Assembly (NCBI GenBank): GCA_016201085.1
Contig: JACQDO010000492.1
Location: forward strand, 4,655-16,399
Direction: 5' to 3'
Source of the DNA: Hyphomicrobiales bacterium
GTDB taxonomy: Bacteria; Pseudomonadota; Alphaproteobacteria; Rhizobiales; Xanthobacteraceae
Length of the DNA: 11,745 nt
Shown: positions 1 to 7,029 of the stretch, one piece after another
Layout of the letters: each line of letters opens with the position of its first letter
How positions within the stretch are numbered: position 1 is the stretch's first letter
Translations under genes and position numbers: made by a program
Notes under the pieces: generated by a model
Database searches by the model: none
What the model saw: only the letters and a program-made list of their open reading frames with translations
Told to the model about the DNA's origin: nothing

Positions 1-30
1 TCCCAGGTTCGAGCCCTGGTGCGCCCACCA
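1..30 (+). tRNA. tRNA gene, 3' end only (isotype not determined)
   Basis: The first 30 bases read as the end of a tRNA. There is a 5-bp T stem (3-7 with 15-19) closing a 7-base loop TTCGAGC, then the 3' acceptor strand TGCGCCC (20-26), an A discriminator (27) and an encoded CCA (28-30). The acceptor strand implies a mature 5' end of GGGCGCA. The anticodon lies outside the window, so the amino acid cannot be read. The overall look resembles a lysine tRNA, but that is only an impression. Confidence 0.9.
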
Positions 31-61
31 AATTCCGCTGAAAAATCATAAATTATCCGGC

Positions 62-88
62 CGGCTCAGGCGCTGGGTCGCCTGGCCG
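62..88 (-). terminator. Candidate terminator hairpin after the exonuclease-CBS-DUF294 gene
   Basis: CAGGCG (67-72) pairs with CGCCTG (79-84) around a 6-base loop. The stem is extended by CGGC (62-65) with GCCG (85-88) across one bulged T at 66. The hairpin begins directly beyond the stop codon (89-91) of the leftward gene. On the minus strand it is followed by an AT-rich stretch that contains TTTTT about 15 bases later, so the U-tract is weak. It may end transcription of that gene and insulate it from the tRNA. Confidence 0.45.
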
Positions 89-2224
89 TCAATCTTTGAA
101 CAAGTGATCGCGCGTGAATTCCTCGATCTGCTCGACCGCCCGCAACGAGGTTCGCAGGCGAGTCTGGTCGCTTTTCGACAACCGTTTGACCGCCACGGAG
201 TTCATGGCCGGTGTGCCATGCTCGACGTCTTCGATTTGCTGCGCGAGAATCAGGTCGAGGAAGACGCTCTGTGCCTCGATCATTGCATCGAGATCTGCCT
301 CGCCGCCGATGCCCAGGCCCTTGAGGCTGGCTAGACGTTCGCTGGTGGAGCGCTGGACCACATGATGACAGATCGCCAAGGCGCGCGCGGCGGTGACAAT
401 GCCGAACAACCCCGCCTTCTTCAAATTGATGCGGCCGCGCTCTGTACGGAAGCCGCGCATGAAGTTGAGACCCGGTTCTATTTTGCCCGCGGATTCGGAG
501 AGTAATTTGGCGAAGGCGGCCTGTCCTTTGGCGGCGTTGAGGGCATACTCGCGCAGGCGAGTGGCAAGATCGACCTCGCCGTGCACGGCCCGCAAGTCGA
601 AGAAGATGTCGACCGACAGCAGATCCTGCGGGTTCGACCGCCCGATCCAGTCGTCGACCCGCGTCTGCCAGGTTGAAAGCGATCCGCGCCACGGGGCGTT
701 CTTCGCCATGACGCCGCCCGGACAATACGGTACGCCCGCTTCGTGCAATATATCGGCGATATAGCCGCCGAACGCCTCGAACCATAAATCCTCGCCGCCG
801 CCCGGCTCGCCCTGCGCGAAGACCAGCGCATTATCCTGGTCCATGGCGAGCAGGCTCTCGCCGCGTCCAGCCGAGCCGAGCACGGCGACGGCGTAGCGAC
901 ACGGCGGATCGCCTTTGCCATCGTCCCGCATGCGTCTTTCCGCCAGCACACCGGCCTGGCGGGTCAGCGCGCCCACTTCGCGCGAGATGACCGACGCAAT
1001 ATCGCGCGCGGCCAGTCCTTCGCCCAGCAAGGCCGCCGCGACGTGCGGTAATTTCGCCCAGGCAACGGCAAGCGCGTGCGCATCCTCGGCCTGATCGATC
1101 TCGTCGCCGAGCGAAATTGCCTCGCCTGCCCGCAACCGAAGCAGGTCGCGCGCGGACAAGGCGCCGACGACCACTCCCGCCTCGTCGATCGCGCCCAGGT
1201 GGCGAATCCTCACCCGGCTCATGCGACCGATGGCGCGATAGACAAACGCGTCGGCCGGAACCGTGATCAGCGGCTTGCTCATGAACCGGTCGATCGGCAT
1301 GTCCAACGCAGCCGCGCCGTGCGTCGCAACCGCGCGGAGCAGGTCGCGTTCGGTGACGATACCGGTATTCTGCGCCAGCACTTCCTGTTCGCTGTGCGTC
1401 ACGGTGCGTACGAAAAACGACGAAATACGCTCTTTCATCAGGCGGGCCAGCGTATCGCGCACCGGGTTATCGGCCGCGACGAAGCGCGGCGGCGAGCGCA
1501 TGATGTCGCGAACACGGTGGCGATAAGGATAGCTGTCGAAGCGCCGCAATGTGCGCTCGGTGTCGATCCGGCTCGGTGCTCCGACCGTTTCGACCCAGCC
1601 GGCGCGATGCTGCTGGTCGAGCACATCGGTCAGCGCCCGACAGGCTCGTTCGGCTTCCGCCAGCGTGCGGATTCCACCTTCGCGCAGCTTCGGCAGCAGC
1701 GCGAGGAAAATACGTGCGCAAGCCAGCGCATCGCCGAGCGCTGAATGACGATCGGTGATTTCGACGCCGAGCCAGGCGGCCAGGCTGTCGAGCGAATAGC
1801 CGGCGAGATACGGCTCCGCCACTTCGGCAAGAAGCCGCGTGTCGAGCGTGTGCGGACGCGTCCATTCGATGCCGGCCCGTTCGCACTCGCGCTTGAGCAC
1901 GGCGAGATCGAAGCCGAGGGCGTGCCCTATGACCACGGCGTCGCCGATAAAGGAGGAAAGCTCGGGCCAGATGTCGGCGAAGGGGGGAGCATCCGCGACC
2001 GCCGCATCGTTAATGCCATGGACCCCGCTGGCCAGTGCCGGGATCGGTTCGCCGGGGCAAACCAGCCGCCGAAATGCGTCCTTCGGCTGCAGGCGGCCGC
2101 CAGCAAGCCGAACCGCGGCAATCTCCACGATCAAAGCCTTGCGCGGGTCGAGACCGGTGGTCTCGGTATCGATTACGACCGCGTCAAGGGCGATCAGAGG
2201 AGTGACGCTGCGCTTTCCCGCCAT
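89..2224 (-). CDS. Exonuclease-CBS-DUF294 nucleotidyltransferase-like fusion protein
   Basis: A 711-residue soluble protein with three modules. Residues 12-180 are a DnaQ-like DEDDh 3'-5' exonuclease: the DTET motif gives D19 and E21, HALGFD gives D106, and DRHSALGD gives H160 and D165, so all five catalytic positions are present. Residues 239-303 and 311-368 form a CBS pair (IMRSPPRFVAADNPV, TERDLL, FMSKPLITVPADAFV, SARDLL), which in other proteins binds adenine nucleotides. Residues 385-710 match DUF294 with its C-terminal partner; the GlnD-like core is GSAGRGES (450-457) followed by DQDNA (D462, D464). The substrate of the transferase is unknown. In Pseudomonas, separate exonuclease and CBS-DUF294 genes sit next to a similar symporter, so the fusion supports a shared role, perhaps nucleotide-dependent control of uptake (inference). 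The ATG at 2224 lies 24 bp after the upstream stop, suggesting an operon. Confidence 0.93.
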   Translation of the reverse strand: MAGKRSVTPLIALDAVVIDTETTGLDPRKALIVEIAAVRLAGGRLQPKDAFRRLVCPGEPIPALASGVHGINDAAVADAPPFADIWPELSSFIGDAVVIGHALGFDLAVLKRECERAGIEWTRPHTLDTRLLAEVAEPYLAGYSLDSLAAWLGVEITDRHSALGDALACARIFLALLPKLREGGIRTLAEAERACRALTDVLDQQHRAGWVETVGAPSRIDTERTLRRFDSYPYRHRVRDIMRSPPRFVAADNPVRDTLARLMKERISSFFVRTVTHSEQEVLAQNTGIVTERDLLRAVATHGAAALDMPIDRFMSKPLITVPADAFVYRAIGRMSRVRIRHLGAIDEAGVVVGALSARDLLRLRAGEAISLGDEIDQAEDAHALAVAWAKLPHVAAALLGEGLAARDIASVISREVGALTRQAGVLAERRMRDDGKGDPPCRYAVAVLGSAGRGESLLAMDQDNALVFAQGEPGGGEDLWFEAFGGYIADILHEAGVPYCPGGVMAKNAPWRGSLSTWQTRVDDWIGRSNPQDLLSVDIFFDLRAVHGEVDLATRLREYALNAAKGQAAFAKLLSESAGKIEPGLNFMRGFRTERGRINLKKAGLFGIVTAARALAICHHVVQRSTSERLASLKGLGIGGEADLDAMIEAQSVFLDLILAQQIEDVEHGTPAMNSVAVKRLSKSDQTRLRTSLRAVEQIEEFTRDHLFKD

Positions 2225-2248
2225 CTATTTTTCCGCCGCAAATGGCGC

Positions 2249-2887
2249 TCAATCGGCGCTCGCTTGTTCGGGATTGGCCCTGACGCCCAATAACGCCGCC
2301 ACGGCGCCGGCGTCCATGCGCCTGGTCAATTCATCATGGATGTTACAAAGCGTGACCTTGAGATAATTGTGCGTGGTGGGGAAATCCCGCCCCCGCAGTT
2401 TTTCGTGAATCGGCATCAGGTCGAAATAGAGCTTGGCGTAGGGCTCGGGTACATCCATGGCGCGTTTGGGTGGATGCAGGCCGATGAGCAGCAGGCGACG
2501 CTCCAGATCGGTGCGCAACTCGCGCCAGACCGTCTCCCCGAGCAAGTCGGGAACGGGATAGCGGTCGAATACCGAGAGAACGACCGCCACGAGCGAATTC
2601 AATTCGTGACGTCGGTCGTCGCCGCGGTGCGCATACAGCACGCTGTCGGCGACTTCCGCCACCATAGCGAGTCCCAGCGGATAGGCGCGCCAGCGCGATT
2701 GCTCGACCGCCGCATGAAACTCGGGCTCGGCGAACAGCACTTTGGAATAATGCCCGGCGCGCGCGCGCGAATATTCGTAGATCGCCTTCTGCACCAGGAA
2801 GGCCGAGTTCTCGTCGATGAAATCGGCGAGCGCACCGGTATCGCGGATTGGACGCGAGCGGCGAAAGATATCGAACAAAGCCATCAT
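2249..2887 (-). CDS. Conserved hypothetical protein, unknown function
   Basis: A 212-residue protein that I do not recognise as a characterised family. It has no signal peptide or membrane span. It looks largely helical, with an aromatic- and His-containing centre (YEYSRARAGHYSKVLF) and a hydrophobic segment near LNSLVAVVLSVFDRYPVPDL. There are two adjacent ATG codons. The purine-rich AGGAAG lies 1 base before the first (2887) and 4 before the second (2884), so the true start may be one codon downstream. It is the first gene of the leftward pair and is divergent from the symporter genes. Its stop is 24 bp before the exonuclease-CBS-DUF294 start, so the two are probably co-transcribed and may act together. 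No function is proposed. Confidence 0.85.
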   Translation of the reverse strand: MMALFDIFRRSRPIRDTGALADFIDENSAFLVQKAIYEYSRARAGHYSKVLFAEPEFHAAVEQSRWRAYPLGLAMVAEVADSVLYAHRGDDRRHELNSLVAVVLSVFDRYPVPDLLGETVWRELRTDLERRLLLIGLHPPKRAMDVPEPYAKLYFDLMPIHEKLRGRDFPTTHNYLKVTLCNIHDELTRRMDAGAVAALLGVRANPEQASAD

Positions 2888-2920
2888 GCTTCCTTCGTCA
2901 CGATCTTGTTTCGGAGCGCC

Positions 2921-2934
2921 TTCGCAACTGCGAA
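2921..2934. repeat. Perfect inverted repeat TTCGCA-N2-TGCGAA, possible operator
   Basis: A 6-bp perfect inverted repeat with a 2-base centre (AC), 34-47 bases upstream of the first ATG of the leftward hypothetical gene. The position suits an operator for that gene, but no cognate regulator is identified. Confidence 0.35.
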
Positions 2935-3072
2935 AGAACTACGTCGAAAAAAGCTAATTGAGTCAAAGCCAAGATGCGCACAGCTAGACGAAAGTCGTAT
3001 AAGTCTCTTCTAAGTCGCGATGTTACTTTAATTATTGCTTTTTGACCCGTCGACAAGAAACGGACTGAAGCA

Positions 3073-3094
3073 GCAGCATCGGGGGGAGTGCTGC
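3073..3094 (+). repeat. Small stem-loop in the symporter leader
   Basis: GCAGCA (3073-3078) can pair with TGCTGC (3089-3094) around a 10-base G-rich loop containing six consecutive G. It lies about 80 bases before the DUF4212 start and has no T-run after it, so it is not a terminator. It may be chance structure or an untranslated-leader element. Confidence 0.25.
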
Positions 3095-3174
3095 AATAGC
3101 CGGTCAGCGCCCCCTCTCAAGTTCACAGCCGGTCCGCATCAAGCGGCCCGGTACTTTTAGGGAAGGTGGCGACC

Positions 3175-3450
3175 ATGGCTCCAGCACCCAGTCAATCCAA
3201 TACCGATGAGCACTGGAAGAAAACAACGAGGTTGATGTTCATCCATCTCGGTGTGTGGTTCTTCTTCGGTTACGTCATCCACATGTTCGTCAACCAACTC
3301 AACGCCATTAAGATTCCGATCTTGGGCTTCCCGCTCGGCTTCTACATGGCCGCACAGGGCTCGCTGATCGTGTTCGTGGTCATGCTGTTCATGTTTGCGC
3401 GGCAGCAAGACAAGATCGACCGCGAATTCGGCATGGCCGAAGACGACTGA
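3175..3450 (+). CDS. DUF4212 protein, small subunit of sodium/substrate symporter
   Basis: A 91-residue membrane protein of the DUF4212 (symporter small subunit) family. A charged N-terminus (DEHWKKTTRL) is followed by two membrane spans at about 20-40 and 52-74, then a charged tail RQQDKIDREFG. The family is nearly always encoded directly before a VC_2705-type sodium:solute symporter, as here with 13 bp between them, and is thought to assist it much as DUF485 proteins accompany ActP. The ATG at 3175 is preferred because GGAAGG ends 8 bases before it. A GTG at 3166 would add three residues but overlaps that ribosome binding site. It is the first gene of the rightward operon. Confidence 0.9.
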   Translation: MAPAPSQSNTDEHWKKTTRLMFIHLGVWFFFGYVIHMFVNQLNAIKIPILGFPLGFYMAAQGSLIVFVVMLFMFARQQDKIDREFGMAEDD

Positions 3451-3463
3451 GGGGGACACAATC

Positions 3464-5440
3464 ATGACAACTCAAACCACTACCGGCTCAGATGCCTTTT
3501 ATAAACAGCTCGGCCGGATGTATGGCATGTACACCGGCGGCTTCGTCGCGTTCATCATTCTGCTCGCGATTCTCGAACAGGTCGGCGTGCCGAACAAGAT
3601 CCTCGGCTACCTGTTCGTCTTCTTCACCCTCGCGGTCTACGCCATCATCGGCGTCGCGACGCGGACGGCGCAGCTATCCGAGTATTATGTCGCCGGCCGG
3701 CGCGTGCCGGCCTTCTATAACGGCATGGCGACCGGCGCCGACTGGATGTCGGCGGCTTCGTTCGTCGGTATGGCGGGCACCCTGTTCCTGCTCGGCTATG
3801 ACGGCATCGCCTGGGTGCTCGGCTGGACCGGGGGCTTCGTGCTGGTGTCGATCCTGATCGGACCGTATCTGCGCAAGTTCGGCGCCTATACCGTGCCCGA
3901 CTTCATGGCGTTCCGCTTCGGCGGCAACTTCGCGCGCTTCATCGCGGTGATCGTTCTGGTGTGCTGCTCCTTCACTTATGTGACGGCGCAGATCTACGGC
4001 ACCGGCCTGATCGCCTCGCGCTTCCTCGGCATGCAGTTCGAGGTCGCGGTGTTCGCCGGTCTCGTCGGCATTCTGCTGTGCGCGATGCTCGGCGGCATGC
4101 GGGCGGTGACCTGGACGCAGATCGCCCAGTACATCGTGCTGATCGTGGCCTATCTGACGCCGATCGTGATCCTGTCCACCAAGCATTACGGAATTCCGAT
4201 ACCGGAACTCACCTACGGAACCGCGATCGCGGAAATCACCGCGCGTGAGGGCCAGATGTTGACGAGTGGCCTGGCGACGGCGGCGACCCTCAAGCCGCAT
4301 ATCCAGCCGTTCATCAATTACAGCCCGCTTAACTTCTTCGGCATCATCTTCTGTATGATGGTCGGCACGGCGTCACTGCCGCACATCCTGATGCGTTATT
4401 TCACCACGCCAAGCGTGCGTGAGGCGCGGCAGTCGGTGGCGTGGTCGTTGCTGTTCATCTTCCTGCTGTACTTCTCGGCGCCGGCCTATGCGGCGTTCTC
4501 GAAGCTGGAAGTCTACACCAACATCATCGGCAGAGATCTGACGCAGGTTAGACCCTGGCTGTTTAGTTGGGGCGAACTGGGCCTGATCCAGATCTGCGGC
4601 AAGAATGCCGCCAGCATCGATGCGATCGTGGCCGCCTGTAAAGCCATCGCCGGTCATCCCGGTGTGGTGCGGCTGCAGGACTTCGTGATCAATACGGATG
4701 TGATCGTGCTCTCTACCCCGGAGATCGCGGGCCTTCCCTATGTGATCTCGGGTCTGGTGGCCGCGGGCGGTCTGGCGGCGGCGCTTTCCACCGCCGATGG
4801 CCTGCTGCTGGCCATCGCCAACGCACTCAGCCACGACATCTATTACAAGATGCTCGATCCCAATGCGCCGACCATCCGCCGGCTCACCGTGGCTCGCGTG
4901 CTCTTGTTCTTCGTCGCCGTGGCTTCCGCTTCGCTCGCTGCGACCAAACCGGGCGACATCCTGGCGATGGTGGGCTGGGCATTCTCGCTTGCCATGGCCG
5001 GCAACTTCCCGGCGCTCATCATGGGCGTCTGGTGGAAGCGGACCACGGCGACGGGTGCCGTTGCCGGTATGATCGCCGGCTTCGGGCTCTGCCTGTTCTA
5101 TCTCGTCTGCAGCCGGTACTTCCCCGGCTACGGCGTGAAGTACTTCGGCATGACCTCGCTGCTGAACCCGCTCTCGGGCGCGCCGCTGGTCGACATCGCC
5201 AAGGCCATGGCGCTACCGAATGCCATGGAAGTGATGCCGACGCTCGCCCATCCGATGGCCAACAAAGTCGGCTGGTTCGACCTCAACAACATCAACTGCG
5301 GATTGCTGGGCATGCCGCTCGGCTTCCTGGTGATCTACGTGGTGAGCCTTATGGGCAAGGAGCCGTCGAAGGAAATGCAGGCCTACGTCGACGAGATCCG
5401 CAAGCCGCGTGGGCGAACGGTGCTCGAGGAAAAGACCTGA
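3464..5440 (+). CDS. Sodium:solute symporter, acetate/organic-acid type (ActP-like, VC_2705 subfamily)
   Basis: A 658-residue polytopic inner-membrane transporter of the SLC5/SSF family, about 13 membrane spans. Family marks include SEYYVAGRRVP and MATGADWMSAASFVGMAG near the N-terminus, LGGMRAVTWTQIAQYIVL in the middle, and GLAAALSTADGLLLAIANAL followed by ALSHDIYYKML. The protein is longer than classical ActP (about 550), which is typical of the subfamily partnered with DUF4212. It is expected to import acetate or a related short-chain carboxylate with Na+; the exact substrate cannot be read from sequence. GAGGGGGA precedes the ATG at 3464 with good spacing, so earlier in-frame starts inside DUF4212 are rejected. 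The gene ends 23 bp before a strong intrinsic terminator. The symbol actP is withheld because substrate is unproven. Confidence 0.94.
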   Translation: MTTQTTTGSDAFYKQLGRMYGMYTGGFVAFIILLAILEQVGVPNKILGYLFVFFTLAVYAIIGVATRTAQLSEYYVAGRRVPAFYNGMATGADWMSAASFVGMAGTLFLLGYDGIAWVLGWTGGFVLVSILIGPYLRKFGAYTVPDFMAFRFGGNFARFIAVIVLVCCSFTYVTAQIYGTGLIASRFLGMQFEVAVFAGLVGILLCAMLGGMRAVTWTQIAQYIVLIVAYLTPIVILSTKHYGIPIPELTYGTAIAEITAREGQMLTSGLATAATLKPHIQPFINYSPLNFFGIIFCMMVGTASLPHILMRYFTTPSVREARQSVAWSLLFIFLLYFSAPAYAAFSKLEVYTNIIGRDLTQVRPWLFSWGELGLIQICGKNAASIDAIVAACKAIAGHPGVVRLQDFVINTDVIVLSTPEIAGLPYVISGLVAAGGLAAALSTADGLLLAIANALSHDIYYKMLDPNAPTIRRLTVARVLLFFVAVASASLAATKPGDILAMVGWAFSLAMAGNFPALIMGVWWKRTTATGAVAGMIAGFGLCLFYLVCSRYFPGYGVKYFGMTSLLNPLSGAPLVDIAKAMALPNAMEVMPTLAHPMANKVGWFDLNNINCGLLGMPLGFLVIYVVSLMGKEPSKEMQAYVDEIRKPRGRTVLEEKT

Positions 5441-5463
5441 TCGCCGCTGGCTAAAAGCTCTCG

Positions 5464-5493
5464 AGCGGGGCCCTGCGGGGCCCCGCTTTTTTT
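5464..5493 (+). terminator. Strong rho-independent terminator after the symporter gene
   Basis: A perfect 10-bp GC-rich stem (AGCGGGGCCC at 5464-5473 with GGGCCCCGCT at 5478-5487), a TGCG loop, and a run of seven T (5487-5493). It should end the DUF4212-symporter transcript and separate it from the small membrane-protein genes. It also argues against any start for the next gene as early as the TTG at 5497. Confidence 0.95.
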
Positions 5494-5550
5494 CGGTTGC
5501 CGAAGCAGCCGGCAGCGGCCATTGTGCGGCCGCACGAGGATTTGCCTATT

Positions 5551-5856
5551 GTGACCGCTGGTTCGTTCCTCAGTTATTGGTACTTCCATCTGCCGAACTT
5601 CGTTCTGGCGGCGCTGATGTACACGCTACTGGGTCGTGTCATTCTCGGGCTGTTCGTCGATCCCGACTCGCCGAATTACATCTGGCGATTTTTTTGCCGG
5701 TTCACCGATCCGGTCGTTGCCGCCGTTGCCCTGGTGACGCCGAAAGCGGCGGTACCGGTCGTGCTTTGGCTGTTCGGCTTCGTCTGGCTGTTCTGGCTGC
5801 GCGTGGCGGTGCTCTATCTGTTCCTCTCGATGGGAGCAGTCCCGCAGGGGAACTGA
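5551..5856 (+). CDS. Small integral membrane protein, YggT-like
   Basis: About 101 residues with two hydrophobic hairpins: VLAALMYTLLGRVILGLF and, after the soluble turn RFFCRFTDPVVAAV, a C-terminal span rich in W and L (PVVLWLFGFVWLFWLRVAV). The layout of a membrane span, an (R/F)-TDPV motif and a second span resembles the YggT family, small membrane proteins of uncertain role. The match is by eye only. The GTG at 5551 is chosen because GAGGA sits 10 bases upstream. A GTG at 5524 and a TTG at 5497 are also in frame, but the latter touches the terminator. The next gene starts 7 bp after its stop, so the two are probably co-transcribed. Confidence 0.75.
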   Translation: MTAGSFLSYWYFHLPNFVLAALMYTLLGRVILGLFVDPDSPNYIWRFFCRFTDPVVAAVALVTPKAAVPVVLWLFGFVWLFWLRVAVLYLFLSMGAVPQGN

Positions 5857-5863
5857 ACGCGCC

Positions 5864-6190
5864 ATGGAACGAAATTTCTACTTCATCGGTATCGCGTTCT
5901 TCGGGATGGTCAACGGCCTGTTCAACCAGGTGGCGCTGTTGTTCGCCTTGATCCATGTGCAGGTGCTGGCGCCATCGCTGCTGTTCGGCAGCACCTCGCT
6001 CACCTTGATGTTCTCCTCACTGATGGTCTCGACCGCGACGATCGTTCTCGCCGGCATACCAGCCGCCATCTATGAACGGGTCATCGGCGCCAAGGACGAT
6101 TCAACCGTGACATCGCTTTGGATCTGGTTGGCTGGCACTGCGATCCTGACGCTGCCGGCAATCGGTGGTTTTCTTCGCATTGGCCTGTAA
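5864..6190 (+). CDS. Small integral membrane protein, unknown function
   Basis: A 108-residue, almost wholly hydrophobic protein. There are three predicted membrane spans at about 5-33, 38-65 and 84-105, with a short charged loop (YERVIGAKDDS) between the second and third. I do not recognise the family. The start ATG at 5864 has AGGGGA about 12 bases upstream, at the end of the preceding gene. Tight spacing to the YggT-like gene suggests one transcript and perhaps a shared membrane complex, possibly linked to the transporter upstream (inference from position only). Confidence 0.8.
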   Translation: MERNFYFIGIAFFGMVNGLFNQVALLFALIHVQVLAPSLLFGSTSLTLMFSSLMVSTATIVLAGIPAAIYERVIGAKDDSTVTSLWIWLAGTAILTLPAIGGFLRIGL

Positions 6191-6346
6191 GCGGCGGGTT
6201 GTCCGCGTTCAAGCTTTCGTCATCGCTGGCCGACCGGCTTGAGGACGTCACCGGGAGCATCTAACCTGTTTGTCGCTGACCGGGTCATGTTTTCGATTCG
6301 TGTGTAAGCCTGCAGGGCGGGCGCACAAGGGATCAGACGGTTGATC

Positions 6347-6715
6347 ATGGAAGACATCCGCCGGATCGCCTACGAGACGGTGCTGCGCGCGTGCGGATTC
6401 GGCTCGCTCGCCATCTTCTGCGTCATGATCGGCATGTCGTTCGAACCGCGTCTGGCGTTTCAAGCCGGCGGTTTCTTGACCTTGCTGATGACGGTCATCC
6501 TCATCCTGAAAGCCTACGAAGCGCGCAGGAAGGATCATCGCCACACCGAGTTGTGGCTCTATCTGCCCAAGGAGCGCCGGCCGGCGAAAGTCGATGCGCA
6601 GTGGGCGGTCTCAACGGCGATGCGCGAAACCTATTTCCAGTTCGCCCGCTGGACGGCGATCATTTCCATCGTGATGTGGATCATCGCGTTGTTTTTTTCG
6701 CTCATTGGGCTGTAA
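6347..6715 (+). CDS. Small integral membrane protein, unknown function
   Basis: A 122-residue protein with hydrophobic segments at about 18-32, 40-57 and 100-121. A basic and acidic cytoplasmic-looking loop (KAYEARRKDHRHTELW, then LPKERRPAKVDAQ) lies between the second and third. I do not recognise a family. The ATG at 6347 is preferred for its codon; an in-frame TTG at 6341 has better spacing (8 bases) to AAGGGA at 6327-6332, so the start is uncertain by two codons. It is separated from the previous gene by 156 bp in which I see no clear terminator or promoter. Confidence 0.8.
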   Translation: MEDIRRIAYETVLRACGFGSLAIFCVMIGMSFEPRLAFQAGGFLTLLMTVILILKAYEARRKDHRHTELWLYLPKERRPAKVDAQWAVSTAMRETYFQFARWTAIISIVMWIIALFFSLIGL

Positions 6716-7029
6716 CCCGGCAACCGAAAATGATCCGTCGGTTATTCAAGGCATTCGCTCTCGGCGTCTACGACTTTAGTAGCTATCGCTTAGGCTGGAT
6801 CGCGCGCGTGACATCGGCTGACCTTTAGTCCGGCAGTCGCCGCCGATATTGCCGCGATTAGCGGGCATTATTCGACGCTGGGCGCCATTTGATACGTATC
6901 AATGGCCGTTACGGCGATAACGGATAGTCCATCGCTGGCGGGTTCGGGGCGCGAGGGAACTTTCGGCGGTGTCGCCGCTGTTGACAGGCTGCGGCCCTTA
7001 CCGTCGCTGGAAGGGAATTGACGACGCTG
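6716..7029 (+). other. Intergenic region upstream of the sensor kinase operon
   Basis: This is the longest gene-free stretch (314 bp). It holds the FNR/FixK-type palindrome at 6889-6902 and weak -10-like hexamers GATAAC (6916-6921) and GATAGT (6923-6928). A 32-codon open frame (6730-6828) lacks a ribosome binding site. I see no strong intrinsic terminator for the preceding gene; CGGCG-GTGT-CGCCG near 6964-6977 is only a 5-bp stem with no T-run. Confidence 0.6.
6889..6902. promoter_or_regulatory. FNR/FixK-type binding site (perfect TTGAT-N4-ATCAA)
   Basis: TTGATACGTATCAA is a perfect 14-bp palindrome and matches the consensus TTGAT-N4-ATCAA of FNR, Anr and FixK regulators exactly. GCCA (6884-6887) and TGGC (6903-6906) extend the symmetry, with one extra T at 6888. 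A -10-like hexamer GATAGT (6923-6928) lies about 30 bp from the centre of the box. That is close to the class II activator layout, in which the box centre sits near -41.5. The site is 128 bp upstream of the kinase ATG, with no other gene between, so the kinase-regulator operon is the likely target, induced at low oxygen. Confidence 0.78.

Larger units (their letters stand above)
2888..3174. promoter_or_regulatory. Divergent promoter region between the DUF294 pair and the symporter operon
   Basis: This 287-bp region has no gene and must hold the start signals for both directions. Its middle (about 2935-3060) is clearly more AT-rich than the flanking genes. I see a perfect inverted repeat TTCGCA-AC-TGCGAA (2921-2934), three direct copies of AAGTC (2992, 3001, 3012) and a short GCAGCA/TGCTGC hairpin (3073-3094). 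I could not find a convincing sigma-70 -35/-10 pair or a sigma-54 -24/-12 element in either direction. Confidence 0.55.

Noticed and set aside
1..88. Possible integration site at the tRNA 3' end
   Set aside because: No integrase gene, direct repeat of the tRNA end or composition change was found in the window.
66..785. 239-codon minus-strand open frame overlapping the DUF294 region
   Set aside because: Out of frame with the DUF294 domain, Arg-rich, and runs through the candidate terminator; a frame shadow.
1076..2366. Plus-strand open frames of 175-222 codons across the exonuclease-CBS-DUF294 gene
   Set aside because: Opposite-strand shadows without family motifs; the minus-strand protein is unambiguous.
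3047..3061. TTGACCCGTCGACAA-like element resembling an FNR/FixK box upstream of the symporter operon
   Set aside because: It spans 15 rather than 14 bases between the TTG and CAA arms and the inner positions do not match; not a convincing box.
3674..4300. 208-codon minus-strand open frame opposite the symporter
   Set aside because: Composition (His, Arg, Glu, Gly) is that of an antisense shadow; the symporter frame is intact.
6730..6828. 32-codon ORF starting ATGATCCGTCGG after the third small membrane protein gene
   Set aside because: No ribosome binding site, no recognisable feature beyond a basic start, and its frame overlaps the shadow frame of the upstream gene. It could be a real small protein but I cannot support it.
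6981..6986. TTGACA, a perfect -35 hexamer close to the kinase start
   Set aside because: No acceptable -10 hexamer at 16-18 bp spacing; the sequence there is GC-rich.
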